In this document: positions 1-11,460 of the stretch, piece by piece
How the letters are laid out: every line of letters begins with the position of its first letter
Numbering within the stretch: position 1 is the first letter of the stretch
Assembly: GCA_024114885.1 (NCBI GenBank)
Contig: CP099418.1
Span: forward strand, 1,054,001-1,118,000
Reading direction: 5' to 3'
Length of the DNA: 64,000 bases
Source: Septoria linicola
Lineage: Eukaryota; Ascomycota; Dothideomycetes; Mycosphaerellales; Mycosphaerellaceae
Notes under the pieces: model-generated
Databases searched by the model: none
What the model saw: the letters and a program-made list of their open reading frames with translations, nothing else
What the model was told of the DNA's origin: nothing
Position numbers and translations under genes: made by a program

Positions 1-1746
1 TGTCGAATTGCCAAGCTCCTCCAGTATGCAGGTCAGTCAACGCCAGATCGACAAGCTGAACAGGCGCGCCAATGTCGCGGTCTAGTCTCGTCCATTGGTC
101 TGGATCCTCAACAAGCTGGTAAGACACATCTTCCTCGTCCTTTGTCTCGTGCCACGACTTCACAAGGCGAAGATCGCCAACTTTCTTCCCCTCCTCCTCA
201 AACACAAACACTGCAGAAAAGGTGGCGCGCACATCCTTGGGGTGATCGATCATAGCGTCCTGAGGCACGAGAATGTCTTCAGCGCCCTGTATGGTAGCAA
301 GAATACCGTCTGTGGCCGCAGCATCACCGACTCTGCTCGATGTTAGCTGGGGGCCGATAAAAGTTTGATGCCAGAAACTCACTCTTCCGTCACCTTGCCA
401 TAGAACTGAGACTCCTTCACCATCTCCTCGTACTCTTTGAGCTCGTAGAGCTCATCTTCTGGTGTCCTGTATCGTTGCAGGACGAATGTGCCTAGCCTGA
501 TCACCAAAGTGATGTGTCCTTGGTAATAGTGTAGCTTCTTGAAAGCGTTTGCAAGAGTCAGTCTGACCCGTTCGATACCAAGTAATGAGCTTTGATGAGC
601 ATCTGCCAATTCCTGCGCGCCTTCGATCGTGCCCTCGCCACGAGGGGAATGCATTGGCTTTTGCTGCTCTTCCTCCTCTTCTTTGGTCGCGCCCATAATG
701 ATGCGTGGGCCATGGTATTCTTCGAGGTACACATGGGAAGGTACGACAGAGGCACGCCAATGTGGAAGGTATACACGTACAGGGTTGATTGTCCTGGACG
801 TCAATTGAAAGCATGTCTTTCGGATACGCAACAGCGCTTGTTGCACTTCTTTAGATTCACCCATCACCTGGAAGCAATTGCCATCAGCGAGGTAATTGAT
901 GAAGCATTTAAGATCCATGCGAATGGAGTCGAGTGCCTCGTAACTAGAACCGAGCACGTCTTCCGGTTTGTATTCTGTTGAAGGCCAGTGGAAGGAGCCT
1001 ATTGCGCCGAACACAACGTCTTGTGGAGGTATCTGGCGATAGCGGTTCCGTTTGACTTCTTGCTCCCATCGCTTCTGGTGGCGTGGCCGCAAAACCGGCG
1101 TCAGTGATTGCAGTTTGGCAAAGTATCCTTTGCCAGCTCCTTGTCCACGATCATCGCCGAGAGCATGCGCAATCTTCTGCTTCGTCAACTGAACCTTTGA
1201 CTTCTCGCCCCAGATTCCGAGGGCCGCAGTGTCTCCACTGTTGTACTTTTCGCGGTGCAGAAAGCAGCCATTCTCAACGGCTATGGATGCAAGATTTTCG
1301 CAGAGGTCGGTGGCTATGCCCAATGGCACAGAGATGGTAGCATTGGGAAGTTTGCGGGCACGCCATGATGCTTGAGCGGCAGAGATCTGCTCAGTGTCGA
1401 TTTCGCGAATCTGCGCTGGCCCTTCGTTCAAGATCAACCTGCCGCGCCGAGCAGTCTGCCATTCGCCAGGAGGCGCGCGCCTGTAGAAGACGGCGGGGAG
1501 TCGAGCCTGCCGGGAGAACGCCTGGCCAACTTGCTTAGTGGCCAGTGACTGGACAAACTGAGGCTGACGAGCTGCGACTCGTGATGAAGCTGCTTGCTTC
1601 GCGTTCTTCTTCTTAGGCAATGCGGCTCCTTTTGGCGTATTGCCGGTAGGCACTTCGACCCAGGTAAATTCGCCGGACACGACGGGCTCATGGGTGTCCT
1701 TAAGCTCCTCGTCCCAAGCACGCGAGTTCTGGAGCTCGTAATCCAT
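1..1746 (-). CDS. Uncharacterised fungal protein, 3' part cut by window edge
   Basis: I do not recognise a named family. Two exons are visible: 1746-383 and 332-1, joined by a 50-nt intron (382-333) with GTGAGT donor, GCTAACA branch and CAG acceptor; the frame stays open to the window edge, so the C-terminus is missing. An upstream in-frame ATG exists at 1800, but the ATG at 1746 (MDYELQ) has the better context. After a basic, low-complexity N-terminus, the segments around residues 130-190 and 270-310 look like KH-type alpha/beta units (the second has VMGESKEVQQALLRIRK), so RNA binding is possible but unproven. A short Glu/Gln-rich stretch (KEEEEEQQK) follows. It is divergent from ORC1 and shares its 5' region. 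The coding call is firm; the function is unknown. Confidence 0.75.
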
Positions 1747-2260
1747 TGTGGCTCCGTCCTTAACAGGAGACCTAGTTGCGGTCAACCATTGACACAACAA
1801 ATGTGCGTATTTGCTGGAGTCTAGGCAAAAGAGAAAGGGAACGCAGGGCTCAACTTAGCCGGAAATGCAGAAGCAAGCCGCGAGCTGCACCTGCAGAAAC
1901 GCCTGCTTCACGACACATCGTTCTTGCCTACTTCCTGGCATCCTGCCAGCTCATCATGAGCATAGTGTAGGCCTACCACGATCCGCATATCATCATCGAT
2001 AGTCTGTTGGAGTTATCACTTCACCATTGTCAAAAGTGCGCCTTTGAGGCACTGTTGCGCCGGCACGTCTTACAGTGAGGATGTTCGCACAAGTGAAGTG
2101 AAGTGAAAGCAATGGTTCACTCGGCTCGACATGCCTTGATTTCGTGAAGCTTTCGCGTCACGGCGCGTCTCCCAACTTTGAGCGCCAAGGGTCGATCGGT
2201 CGACCTCTGAACCTACCTGTCGTCGCTCGGCATTGTCCACATCGCCATACATTCGGGGAC
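1747..2260. promoter_or_regulatory. Shared divergent promoter region, ORC1 and unknown gene
   Basis: This 514-bp interval separates two divergent start codons. Near the ORC1 side it carries TTTCGCGTCA (2151-2160) and CGGCGCGTC just after it, CGCG-core elements resembling MBF/E2F-type G1/S sites. That reading is inference. AAGTGAAGTGAAGTGAAAG (2091-2108) is a short GTGAA reiteration. Confidence 0.35.
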
Positions 2261-4504
2261 ATGCCGCCGCGACGCAACGAAACGAAAGCCGACCGAGCAA
2301 GGCGTTTCCTCTCTGGTGGCGGTGTGGCGCGGGACGATTCAGATGATGAGCTCGGGTTAGAAGATCACCCTTGGCAATGGATATACGACAAAGATGATAG
2401 CACGATCGTTGGTGCTCGTATGGGTGCCTTCGAGTGCTTTGTAGGGGATGCAGTGCTATTGAAGGCACCTTCGAGCAAGGAAGCTTGGGTTGGTATACTC
2501 TACGCATTCTCTGAAGATGAGGAGGAGCAAGAGGATGAGGATGGCCAGACTGTTCACGAGAAGAAAGCAAGCATGCTCTGGTTCTCTCCGGAACAGGAGG
2601 TCACCAACAAGAAGAAGAAGCGTGACGACTTTCTGCGGAATGAGCTGTACATCACAGCGAACTTCGACGATAATGCGTTGGCCACCATCAACGGCAAAGC
2701 ACAGATATGTTCGGAGCAGGAATTCTCCCGTCGATTTCCTGCTGGCAAAATCCCTCGTAATTCGAAGTCGTATGGGAAAGTGTTCGTATGTAGGAGGGGT
2801 GTGAATCTGCGTACCACGACGTACACTGAGGAATTCGTGTGGGAAGACATCTATACTGGCGCCGATGACCTGGACAATCTTGTGGAACTAGTAGAGTCCC
2901 AAACTGTGCGAACGCGCAAGCGCAAAGCCTCGAGTAGGAACAAGGATCTCGATGAGTTCGACGAGCCGATAGAAGATGATGATGATCCCACGACGCCACG
3001 CAAGAAAAGGAAGTTGACATCTACGACATCGACCCCTTCGCGGAGCAAAAAGCTCACACCACGAAAGTTCACAACTCCTAGCGGTCGCAAAATTGTCACG
3101 AAGAAAGCTTTGGAATTTACTCCACTTGGCACAAGGCTATTACCATCAACAAGCGAGGCTTCGCCGCACCAACTGGCACGGTCTAGCCTTCACGTATCTG
3201 CTGTGCCTCATGCTCTTCCATGCAGAGAAACAGAGTTCGAGACGGTGCACACTCACCTAGAAACAGCTATTTCAGCAGGTACAGGCTCGTGCATCTATAT
3301 CTCAGGCACACCCGGGACTGGAAAGACGGCCACAGTGCGCGAAGTGGTGAGCAGCCTTCAGAACGCGGTTGCAGAAGAACAACTGGACGATTTCTATTTT
3401 GTGGAAATCAACGGGATGAAAGTCACAGACCCCCATCAATCCTATAGCCTTCTATGGGAAGCCCTGAAAGGCGATAGAGTGAGCTCAACACACGCCCTCG
3501 AACTGCTTGAGCGTGAGTTCACAACGCCCAGTCCGCGCCGTGTGCCCTGTGTAGTGTTGATGGACGAGTTGGATCAGCTCGTGACCCGGAACCAGGGTGT
3601 CATGTACAACTTCTTCAACTGGCCGCAGCTACGACACTCACGATTGATTGTCCTCGCTGTTGCGAATACAATGGATCTGCCTGAGCGAACATTGTCAAAC
3701 AAGATCTCGAGCAGACTCGGCCTGACTCGAATCACCTTTCCAGGCTACACACATACCCAGTTGATGACCATCATACAAAGCCGCCTTGAAGGCGTGGGCA
3801 AGGTTGTTGTGGAACCAGATGCCGTGCAATTTGCCAGCAGAAAGGTCGCTGCTGTCTCCGGCGATGCAAGAAGAGCACTAGACATCTGTCGGCGAGCCGT
3901 GGAGCTCGCCGAGATGGAGGTTGGTTTAGCAGATCAGGAGAATCAAGCACCAGGAACGCCGAGCAAATCTCTAATCCGGCCGCAGAAGCCTAGCGCGAAA
4001 GGCATTGTCACAATCGCGACGATCAAACGCGCTATTAACGAAGCAACCCAGACGCCATTGGCAGCACACTTGCGATCATTGCCCTTGACTAGCAAGCTGT
4101 TTCTTGCAGCACTTCTCGCTAGACTGCGTCGCACAGGCATCACTGAATCTACACTTGCGGATGTCGTCGATGAAGCACATCGCATGAGCATCATGACAAC
4201 CAACAAGGCAGTTGCAAACCATCTACTAGCGGTCGACTCAGAGGCTGAGCGGCAGGACGATGATTTAGATAGCACTGTAACCATGACACCATCGAAGCGA
4301 GGACGGCCAGCTCAGAGGAAGGAGGTAGAGCGTGCAGCCAGAGTGGTAGGCCTCGGAGTGGCCGCGCAGGAGCTGGCAGAGGCTGGAATAATTGGACTAG
4401 AGCACAGGCACGGCGATCGCGTGGGCCGAGTACGGCTTGGAGTCGCCGAGGAACATGTAGCTGATGCGATTCGAGATGACGAGGAATGCAAAAGCCTGGC
4501 ATGA
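2261..4504 (+). CDS. ORC1: Origin recognition complex subunit 1 (BAH + AAA+ ATPase)
   Basis: Largest ORC subunit. It binds replication origins in the nucleus and, with Cdc6, loads MCM helicases in G1. The 747-residue product is encoded by one exon. An N-terminal BAH domain occupies about residues 60-205, followed by an acidic, Lys-rich linker with basic clusters (PRKKRK, likely NLS). The AAA+ ATPase has Walker A GTPGTGKT from residue 349 and Walker B VLMDELDQL around 432-440, then a winged-helix-like C-terminus. The frame is open further upstream, but the first ATG is 2261 (MPPRRNETKADRARRFLSGGG), a typical fungal Orc1 start. Length and domain order match fungal Orc1. Possible CGCG-core G1/S elements lie about 100 bp upstream. 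Confidence 0.95.
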   Translation: MPPRRNETKADRARRFLSGGGVARDDSDDELGLEDHPWQWIYDKDDSTIVGARMGAFECFVGDAVLLKAPSSKEAWVGILYAFSEDEEEQEDEDGQTVHEKKASMLWFSPEQEVTNKKKKRDDFLRNELYITANFDDNALATINGKAQICSEQEFSRRFPAGKIPRNSKSYGKVFVCRRGVNLRTTTYTEEFVWEDIYTGADDLDNLVELVESQTVRTRKRKASSRNKDLDEFDEPIEDDDDPTTPRKKRKLTSTTSTPSRSKKLTPRKFTTPSGRKIVTKKALEFTPLGTRLLPSTSEASPHQLARSSLHVSAVPHALPCRETEFETVHTHLETAISAGTGSCIYISGTPGTGKTATVREVVSSLQNAVAEEQLDDFYFVEINGMKVTDPHQSYSLLWEALKGDRVSSTHALELLEREFTTPSPRRVPCVVLMDELDQLVTRNQGVMYNFFNWPQLRHSRLIVLAVANTMDLPERTLSNKISSRLGLTRITFPGYTHTQLMTIIQSRLEGVGKVVVEPDAVQFASRKVAAVSGDARRALDICRRAVELAEMEVGLADQENQAPGTPSKSLIRPQKPSAKGIVTIATIKRAINEATQTPLAAHLRSLPLTSKLFLAALLARLRRTGITESTLADVVDEAHRMSIMTTNKAVANHLLAVDSEAERQDDDLDSTVTMTPSKRGRPAQRKEVERAARVVGLGVAAQELAEAGIIGLEHRHGDRVGRVRLGVAEEHVADAIRDDEECKSLA

Positions 4505-4758
4505 GAGATAGCAAATGTAGTCAACTACGTGCCTTTGCTGAGTGTCGACTTGTTATAGTGGTGTGTAAATAGTGATTGAAGGTGACCCCAGTGAAGTGAA
4601 AGCGTAGGCGCCGTGTGACGTGATTAGTAAGCTCGTAGACAATTTCTACCTTCCACTCACCTCCATATCTCATTCTCAACAACAACACCATTCCTCCACG
4701 CGAGACGAGCTACTGCAATAGCACATCGACCACACAGATACCGACAACGCCCGTCAGC

Positions 4759-6236
4759 ATGAGCGAGGAGACGGAGCTGCAAGCAAAGATCGCCGCACTG
4801 GCGGGCCAGATCAATAAGCACAAGCGACAACCGCCTTTACAGGAAACAGCGCGTCACGGCGGTGCTGTGCACAACGACTCTTACCACCCGCGAACGACAA
4901 GTCGTTGGTCGCCGTACCTTCAAGGAGGTCGCCCCAACTTCAAACCCATAAAGAACCGCACGCTAGTCCTAGCCAACGCTGGCTGCGACACGCCGAAAGG
5001 CGACGACCGAGACACCCTTACCAGCCCTTTTGTCACCTCACGCGCAGGGACCAAAGCAGAACTCATGACAAAGGAGACTTATGAGCGTGAACAGCGCCAG
5101 CGACGAGAATATCAACAGCAACGCGCACTCAAGAGCGGAGCCTCTGCGCCACAGCAGTCCAGTCACAAGACTTGCGGCGCGGGATCGTCAAACCAGGCCG
5201 CTCGCGTTCTTGAATTTGACGGAATCAAGTTCGAACTCCAAGCAGATGGTGCCAAACTCATTCGAGTCGCCGGTGAGCGATATGCAGGTCTTCACAAACG
5301 GACGGTACTGAACTTCGCAGACCCAGGACTTTCCATGAAGGAGACGCCGAAAAAAGTGACCATCGCGGACGTCAACTTCCTACGCACGAAAAGCGGGAAC
5401 CTCGTGCGCGTTACCACAGCACAGGGCAACACGAGGTATCGAGCACACGACTGTGATCACATCCAGGGACAATGCTTACGTGCCACAATTTCTAGCGCCG
5501 CCGTTCGGGCCCCTCAGAAGCAATGCGACAAGTTTACAAGACACGGTACCGTTCACTCTCGATTTCGAGCCACAAGCCACACCAACAGGACATCATTGGA
5601 GTTCCCGTGCAGGTTCTGTGGTAGGGTTTCGTACACGCTGACATGAATCTAGGCACCTGTCCCTTTGGACCCTCTTGCAGAAATCGTCACGATCCTACCA
5701 AGATCGCCATTTGCAAAGAATACTTCGCGAAAGGGTCTTGTCCAGCAGGCAAGAGCTGTGATTTATCCCACGAACCGGACTACCACCGTGTGCCAGCGTG
5801 CACATATTTCCTTCGCGGCAACTGCACAAACAGTGCATGCCGCTACGCCCATGTTCTTAACGTACACCCTTCTGCTTTAGTCTGTCGCGCGTTCGCTACT
5901 CTTGGCTATTGCAGCAAAGGAGTCGAGTGCAAACGCCGGCACGTATTTGAGTGCCCCGAGTATACTAATCACGGGCATTGCGAAGCTCGTCAGAAAGGTC
6001 TTTGCATGCTTCCTCACGTCGATCGTGCATCTACGTTACGTAAGGCTGCAAAGCGGCAAGGAAATGCAGGCTCGGAGGACGACTCTGACTTGTCGAGCGA
6101 CGAGGAAGAGCAGACGAATGCCAACGAGTTTGACGACGATTCAGATCTCGATATCAACATGGGCGCAGATGACGATAGCCATGAGCTAACCCAACAGCAA
6201 GACTATGTGAGCTTCGCTCCGTACAGTCGTGCATGA
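4759..6236 (+). CDS. Five-finger CCCH zinc-finger protein, ZC3H3/Red5-like
   Basis: Three exons: 4759-5435, 5496-5545 and 5653-6236; introns of 60 and 107 nt. The product has 436 residues. The 50-nt middle exon supplies the first Cys and helix of finger 1 (QCDKFTRHG), and the third exon completes it (TCPFGPSCRNRH), which strongly supports this splicing. Five tandem CCCH fingers follow, spaced as in ZC3H3, Yth1 and CPSF30 (each about C-x7/8-C-x4/5-C-x3-H), then an acidic tail. The N-terminal half is polar and has a conserved-looking block around LEFDGIKFELQ. In family members of this layout the fingers bind RNA, and ZC3H3/Red5 acts in nuclear mRNA polyadenylation, export or surveillance. Assignment to Red5 rather than another CCCH group is inference. 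Confidence 0.85.
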
Positions 6237-6783
6237 AGCCAGACCAGAACATGGAGCAGGATCATGTATAGCATGTTCTTTCAGCAGTGCTGTTCTCAAG
6301 CGCGATCTCGCACCCAAGGCGCCACCTCAGTATCCGGCTGTCTAGTAAAAGCATCGATAGCATTATCAGAGAAAAAGAATGAAAGAAAGTCTATCAGAAA
6401 TGTCTCATGATGTGAATGTGTGCGCGACCGATAACTTGTGACAATTGATAAAAATTTACCTCTCGCTCCACTTCTCACAACATCTACTAGCTATAAATAC
6501 GGACTGCATGTGATATCAGGCGTGGTGGTAGTGGCTCAGGAAGCAAACGTGGCGCTCCACAGAAGCAGCTCAGCCTTGATGATCTGCGCATCAGGACAAG
6601 AGGAACCAACACGCCCAAAGCTCACTCGAGATGTAGTAAGAAGCTCAATCAACATTGGTAGGCTGTCGCATCCTTTCTCATCCTCATTCCACTCCTCTGT
6701 GTGAAACGTGCCGTGTCTTTTGAGCTCGTGAGGCCCAACATCACCGTTCCAGCTTAATATCACGCTTCGCGCTGAACAGCACG
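6237..6783. other. Intergenic, 547 bp
   Basis: No gene is supported. It holds the 3' flank of the CCCH gene and the 5' region of the Sel1-repeat gene. A TATAAATA stretch lies near 6492, but it is some 290 bp from the next start codon. Confidence 0.5.
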
Positions 6784-8787
6784 ATGCCAGGACTCAAGGA
6801 TCTATTGAAGAAGAAGGAGAGAATTAGCCAGGAGGTTCAGACTGGCCAACAGCCTGATGATGGAAACAGGCTGCCAGTCCCCGAATTGTGAGTCTTCCAA
6901 GGTCACTGCGGAGCGAGTCGCAAAGAGATCAAGCACTGAACGATTCTCCTCGAGCGCAGCACTTTCATTCGCTCGACGACCGAGTCTGAAGAGATAATCC
7001 AGCCGCCTACACATCCCGACGACGAAGTTGCGCAGTCACGCAGTAGCAAGGAGAAGCGCCGCACGCTGGGTTTCCTCGGCTCCAGCAATGCTTCAACCGC
7101 GAAAGATCTGCCGCCGGCTGCGCAGACATCGAGCCAGCAGCTGCCGATAAGACCTCGAGGAGAACGTCGGCTGTCGGAACGGCTACATCTGCACCGTCGA
7201 GATCGCTCGCGGTCTGCATCGGTTGAATCGAGCACGAATCTGCCCCAGGACTTGCCGGACGCGCCTGAAGCAGTAGCAGCACGATCAAAGGACAAGGCCA
7301 AGGTGGTCGCAGACGAGGCCGAAGTAAAGGCCTCCAAGGAGCAACAAGAGCAGCGCGAAGCACAATGGGAGAAACGCGCTACGATATTGGCGATGAGCAG
7401 TCCTTTTCGCGAAGGACAACCTACAGCATCACAGCAGGAGACTAGGCCCAGCAGGAGCAGGAGTCCAAGTATATCAGATGCAACAGGAGATGTCAATATC
7501 CAAGAAGCCATACGTCTGCATGAAGCAGGCGACCTCAAACGGTCTACTGAAATGTTCGGCGCGCTCGCCAATCCGAAGGGAGCCAACAATGCACTTTCAC
7601 AGGTGCTGTACGGGCTGGCATTACGACATGGTTGGGGCATTCCAATCGAGCCAGAGAAAGCGATTCACTATCTATCCCTCGCAGCATCGAATTCAGCCTC
7701 GATCGAGGAGCAGGCTCTAGCTTCGGGTTTGAATAAAGGTGGCTCAGCCAAAGGAGAGCTCGTACTCGCCATATTTGAGTTAGCCAACTGCTTTCGCAAT
7801 GGTAAGAACGTGTCTTGCTTCCCATAAATTAGGCACCAGTATACTAACCTGCGATCGTCTAATCACAGGGTGGGGAGTCAAGAAAGACAGCGTAGCAGCA
7901 AGGCAGTACTACGAAACCGCAGCCAACCTTGGCGATACAGATGCTATGGAAGAGGCTGCGTGGTGTTATCTGGAAGGTTTCGGAGGAAACAAAGACAAGG
8001 TACGTGCTACTGCGCCACGGCCGCTCAACAGCCTCCATCGCATCCCACTGCCCATCAATCCCACGTGAACTGCAGCCTCCAAGCCGCTGTTGCATGACGC
8101 AAAGCCGTTTATTCACCATCGCGCGACAAACGCTGTGGTGGATAGAGCAGGCAGGCAAGCCACCATCACGTTACCTTCATCTTCACAGGCTGCCAAAAAC
8201 AGGGTCGGCAACATGATCCCATGCGCTGCAGCAGGAGCACACCCGCGAAACGGTCATCCGGCGCCTCTTTTTGGCTCGTGAACGCCCTGAGAATTGGGCT
8301 CTCATGCAGGCCGGCTGCACGTCAGCTGCATGTCAAGAAGGAATCTCGGGGCTAACACTTGAATCCTTCTCGCAGTTCAAGGCGGCGCAGTACTTACGCT
8401 TGGCCGAAGAGAAAGGATCAAAGTCAGTTGCGCAGAGTTGGTATGTTCAACCACATTTTCCTCTTCTTCGCTTTTCCATTGCACTGAATGCCCTCACACC
8501 GCTCTTCGGAGGCTTTGTTGAGATGGTTGAGAGAGCACGGTATCTCAGGTTCCGCGCTCGTCGCGGCCTCCACAGCCGGCAGCTGGCAGCTGCAGCTGAT
8601 GCAGGCGGTCAACTTCGTACCTTACCTACCTTGTTTTCCAGTCGGTTCCGAGCTGCTCTGTGACTGGGCACTGCCGGCTTTCCCGCTGCATGCAGCATAA
8701 CCCATCGGCTAGATCTGCTGCATCAGATGCTAACTTTGTTTTGTGTGTGTGAACAGGATCTGGAAGGAAAAGTACAATCCGAAGTGA
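6784..8787 (+). CDS. Sel1-repeat protein, Nif1/Dsf2-like
   Basis: Five exons: 6784-6887, 6960-7801, 7869-7999, 8376-8440 and 8757-8787, giving 390 residues. Introns are 72, 67, 376 and 316 nt; each has a GT donor, a recognisable CTAAC/CTGAAC branch site and an AG acceptor. The N-terminal half is charged and disordered with Ser/Arg tracts. From about residue 225 come Sel1-like (TPR-related) repeats: IQEAIRLHEAGDLKRS, ALSQVLYGLALRHGWGIP, GELVLAIFELANCFRNGWGV and DAMEEAAWCYLEGFG, then AAQYLRLAEEKGSKS and the tail WIWKEKYNPK. Order and tail match the fungal group of S. pombe Nif1, a Wee1-kinase-interacting mitotic inhibitor, and yeast Dsf2. A cell-cycle role here is inference from that group. Confidence 0.85.
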
Positions 8788-9441
8788 TCATTACCAAGCC
8801 AGCATTTTATTACGCATGACGATGACGATGATGAGTGGAAGATCAAATTACGGGACAGAAGAAAACAGGAAATCTTGGGTTCAGAGATTATAGTCTGGTG
8901 ATGATTTCTTGGAATGTACACAGCAGCAGCAGTATATCTCTCGTACATACAGATCCAAAATCCCTGAACAGCTCTGCTCTCGTAATTATTTCACATGCTC
9001 GTTCCCATCATCATCATGCCGTGCCATGCTCGAGGCATCTTCCTCCTGCCGAGCTTTTCTCGTACTCCATGCGTAGTTCTCGTAAAGGCGTGAGTTGAAC
9101 AAAAAGTTGTGTGTCTGTAGGCAGACAAGACGGCCATTGAATAGTTCTGATAATAACAGGTAAACGGGTTGTTGAGGCTCGTCAATATTTGGGGTATCGC
9201 GTGAATGCAATGTCAGATCAGACAGCCAGAGCCACTCCAGTCTCCTCCAATATGTGCGAGGAAAGCGTGTGGTCCAGTGTCGAGATCTCCAAGTCAACCG
9301 AGATTCTTGGCCGCTGGGCCAGTCCATTCTGTCGTGTATACTTAGAAAAAGGTGTAAAGAAGTAGTGTCTTTCGTTCAAAGCGTGGTGTCGTGAGATGTG
9401 TCGTCTATACTCTCCTTCGTAATCTTTCCATCGTTTCGTCA
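8788..9441. other. Intergenic between convergent genes, 654 bp
   Basis: This is the tail-to-tail interval of the Sel1-repeat gene and the bZIP gene. It contains GATGACGATGATGAG and CATCATCATCATG short repeats and no supported gene. Confidence 0.5.
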
Positions 9442-11460
9442 TCAATCGGTCTTGAACGTGGCATCGTGGCTAGGTCGTCGTGCTGGGTGTTGTCGAGCGT
9501 CGAGCTCATTGTGCTCGCGCACCAGCTCTTTGAACTGGCGCACGACATCAACGGGGATCTGGCTCCAGAGAAGGCTCCTTGTGTAGACTTCCGCTTTATT
9601 GTTCCGTGCTTGATCGTTCTCGAAGCTGGCTAAGGCATCCGCTAGCACACGACGTTGAGGTAGCCCGACGCCTTGGTTGGAGTGCTGGTGGCCGTTTCCA
9701 TTCGTGATCGAAGCATATTGTGCTTGAGTCAGGGCGAATGCTTGGTCGACTTGCTGCTGTTTGGTGGGTGCTGTGATTGCATGATGCATGCGATCTACCC
9801 TGCTGGGCCTTCCAGAAGCGGCGATGTTGGATGGTAAGGGTTCTGCAGTGTGATCCATTGTAGCTTGAGGGTAGTCTTGGCCTGGGAAAGAGGCTCCTTC
9901 CGATAGTAGGCTATTGAGGACAGCAGGAGCTGCGGCGCGTACATCAGGGGGCATTTGTGGTAGATCGTGTGGCTGTGACGAGGTTGGCTTCGAGGCGATC
10001 CAGGCGCCACAAAGAAGTAGCATGAATAGTAGTCCAGAAGCGATGGGCTGATCGTTGACAGAGTCCGTAGCCTTCTTGATCGAGGCCTGCACAGCAAGAT
10101 TTGGCATCGTGTTCCGCTCGGAGCCTTGCGTCTTGGACTCGGGTTTGGAGTCGAACGAGAAGCCGTCAGGAGAGCTGTTCTGGAGGTCGTTGACAAAGAT
10201 GAAGTTGTCCCAATCGTGTGGTCCCATATTGAGTGCTTCCATTTCCGCGTTGAAGTCTGTGAAGCCGGTGCTACTCGGGGCAGCAGACATGACAGGAGCT
10301 GGACCAGCTTCGAGCTGCTCAGTCAGAAGTTGGACCCTTCTCCTTAGCAGCGAAGCCTCTTCGTTGTTACGCATCATGATCTCTCGCTTCTCCTCTTGCA
10401 TGGCGTCGATCATACGCTGGGATTCGGCTAGACGCTGATGCATCACTTGTCTTTCACGCTCGCGGACCTCACGCTCTTGTGTGAGCTCTCCTAGCCGGGA
10501 CTCGAGCATGGAAATCTGAGTGGTGTAGCTCTTCTCCTTGACTTCTAGGTCTTCGGTGTGCTTCTTCTTCCTCTGTCGGGATGCCAGTCTAGTAAATCGT
10601 CAGCACAAGTATCAATGAAAGCATGCAAGATCTACAACTCACGCTGCCTCACGATTCCTCAGTAGGCGTTTCTGTTGTTTCAGCTCCTTGAGGGTATCTT
10701 CATCAGTCGTTTGCTCAATCAGCTCGTCAATGGTCTGGATGTTCCTCTCATGAGGAATGTCGATGCGGCCATTCTTCTTGCGGATGCCGTCCCGCCGTTG
10801 GAAGTCGACCATGGTACGCGGCGGACTGGACGGCCTCATTCGTTTAGATGAGGGTCGACCTTCCATTTCCTGCTGTGCCATACCCATCCAGTCCTGATGC
10901 GAGTGTGGAGACATAGGCGTCTGGACCTGCGGTGCCGGAATGAAATGTGCTTCCACATGCTGTGGATTGAATTGTGGTGGAGGCGGAGGATGACTGAAGC
11001 TGCCATGGGCGCTGTCCGTACGAGCGTGAACATAATGGGGACCTCCATCGAACGTCGGTGGAGGTGGCATAAAGTCTGCGCCCGTTGTAGGCGTGCAGTC
11101 GCCAGAGCCATGCTCAAATCCCCAGGGTCCAGGCTGATGTTGATGTTGAGGAGGAAAGCCATTCTGAGGAAGATGTTGTGGTTGCCGTACAAAGACAGTA
11201 CCGTCGTCGCGGAATATTTGGTTCTGAGCTCCAGCCGTGGTAGGTTCAACTGCTATAGCGCCGTTGTATTGATGTTCCCACGCCTGAGAGTCAGCAGGCG
11301 ATAGCACACCATGGCTGTTGGCGAAAGAGTCCTTGCGGAACGAGGTACCATTCGGACTATGCATGTTGTCGGGATCCAGTATGGTAGGATCCAGCACAGC
11401 TGAGTCCTCGTCGACAAACGCTGCAGCAGAGTGTGACTGGTACGTGTTTGGGTATGCCAT
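9442..11460 (-). CDS. bZIP transcription factor with a hydrophobic segment
   Basis: Two exons: 11460-10643 and 10588-9442, with a 54-nt intron inside the bZIP basic region; the product has 654 residues. The N-terminal 230 residues are Pro/His/Gln-rich. Splicing joins KRLLRNREAA to LASRQRKKKHTEDLE, forming the basic region with the N-x7-R spacing, followed by a long coiled coil of leucine heptads and a Glu/Arg-rich helix to about residue 350. Downstream is an uninterrupted hydrophobic stretch, ASGLLFMLLLCGAWIAS, long enough for one transmembrane helix. The C-terminus is polar. The layout recalls developmental bZIPs such as Neurospora ADA-1, but I cannot confirm orthology. The hydrophobic helix raises the possibility of a membrane-tethered regulator. 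Confidence 0.85.
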
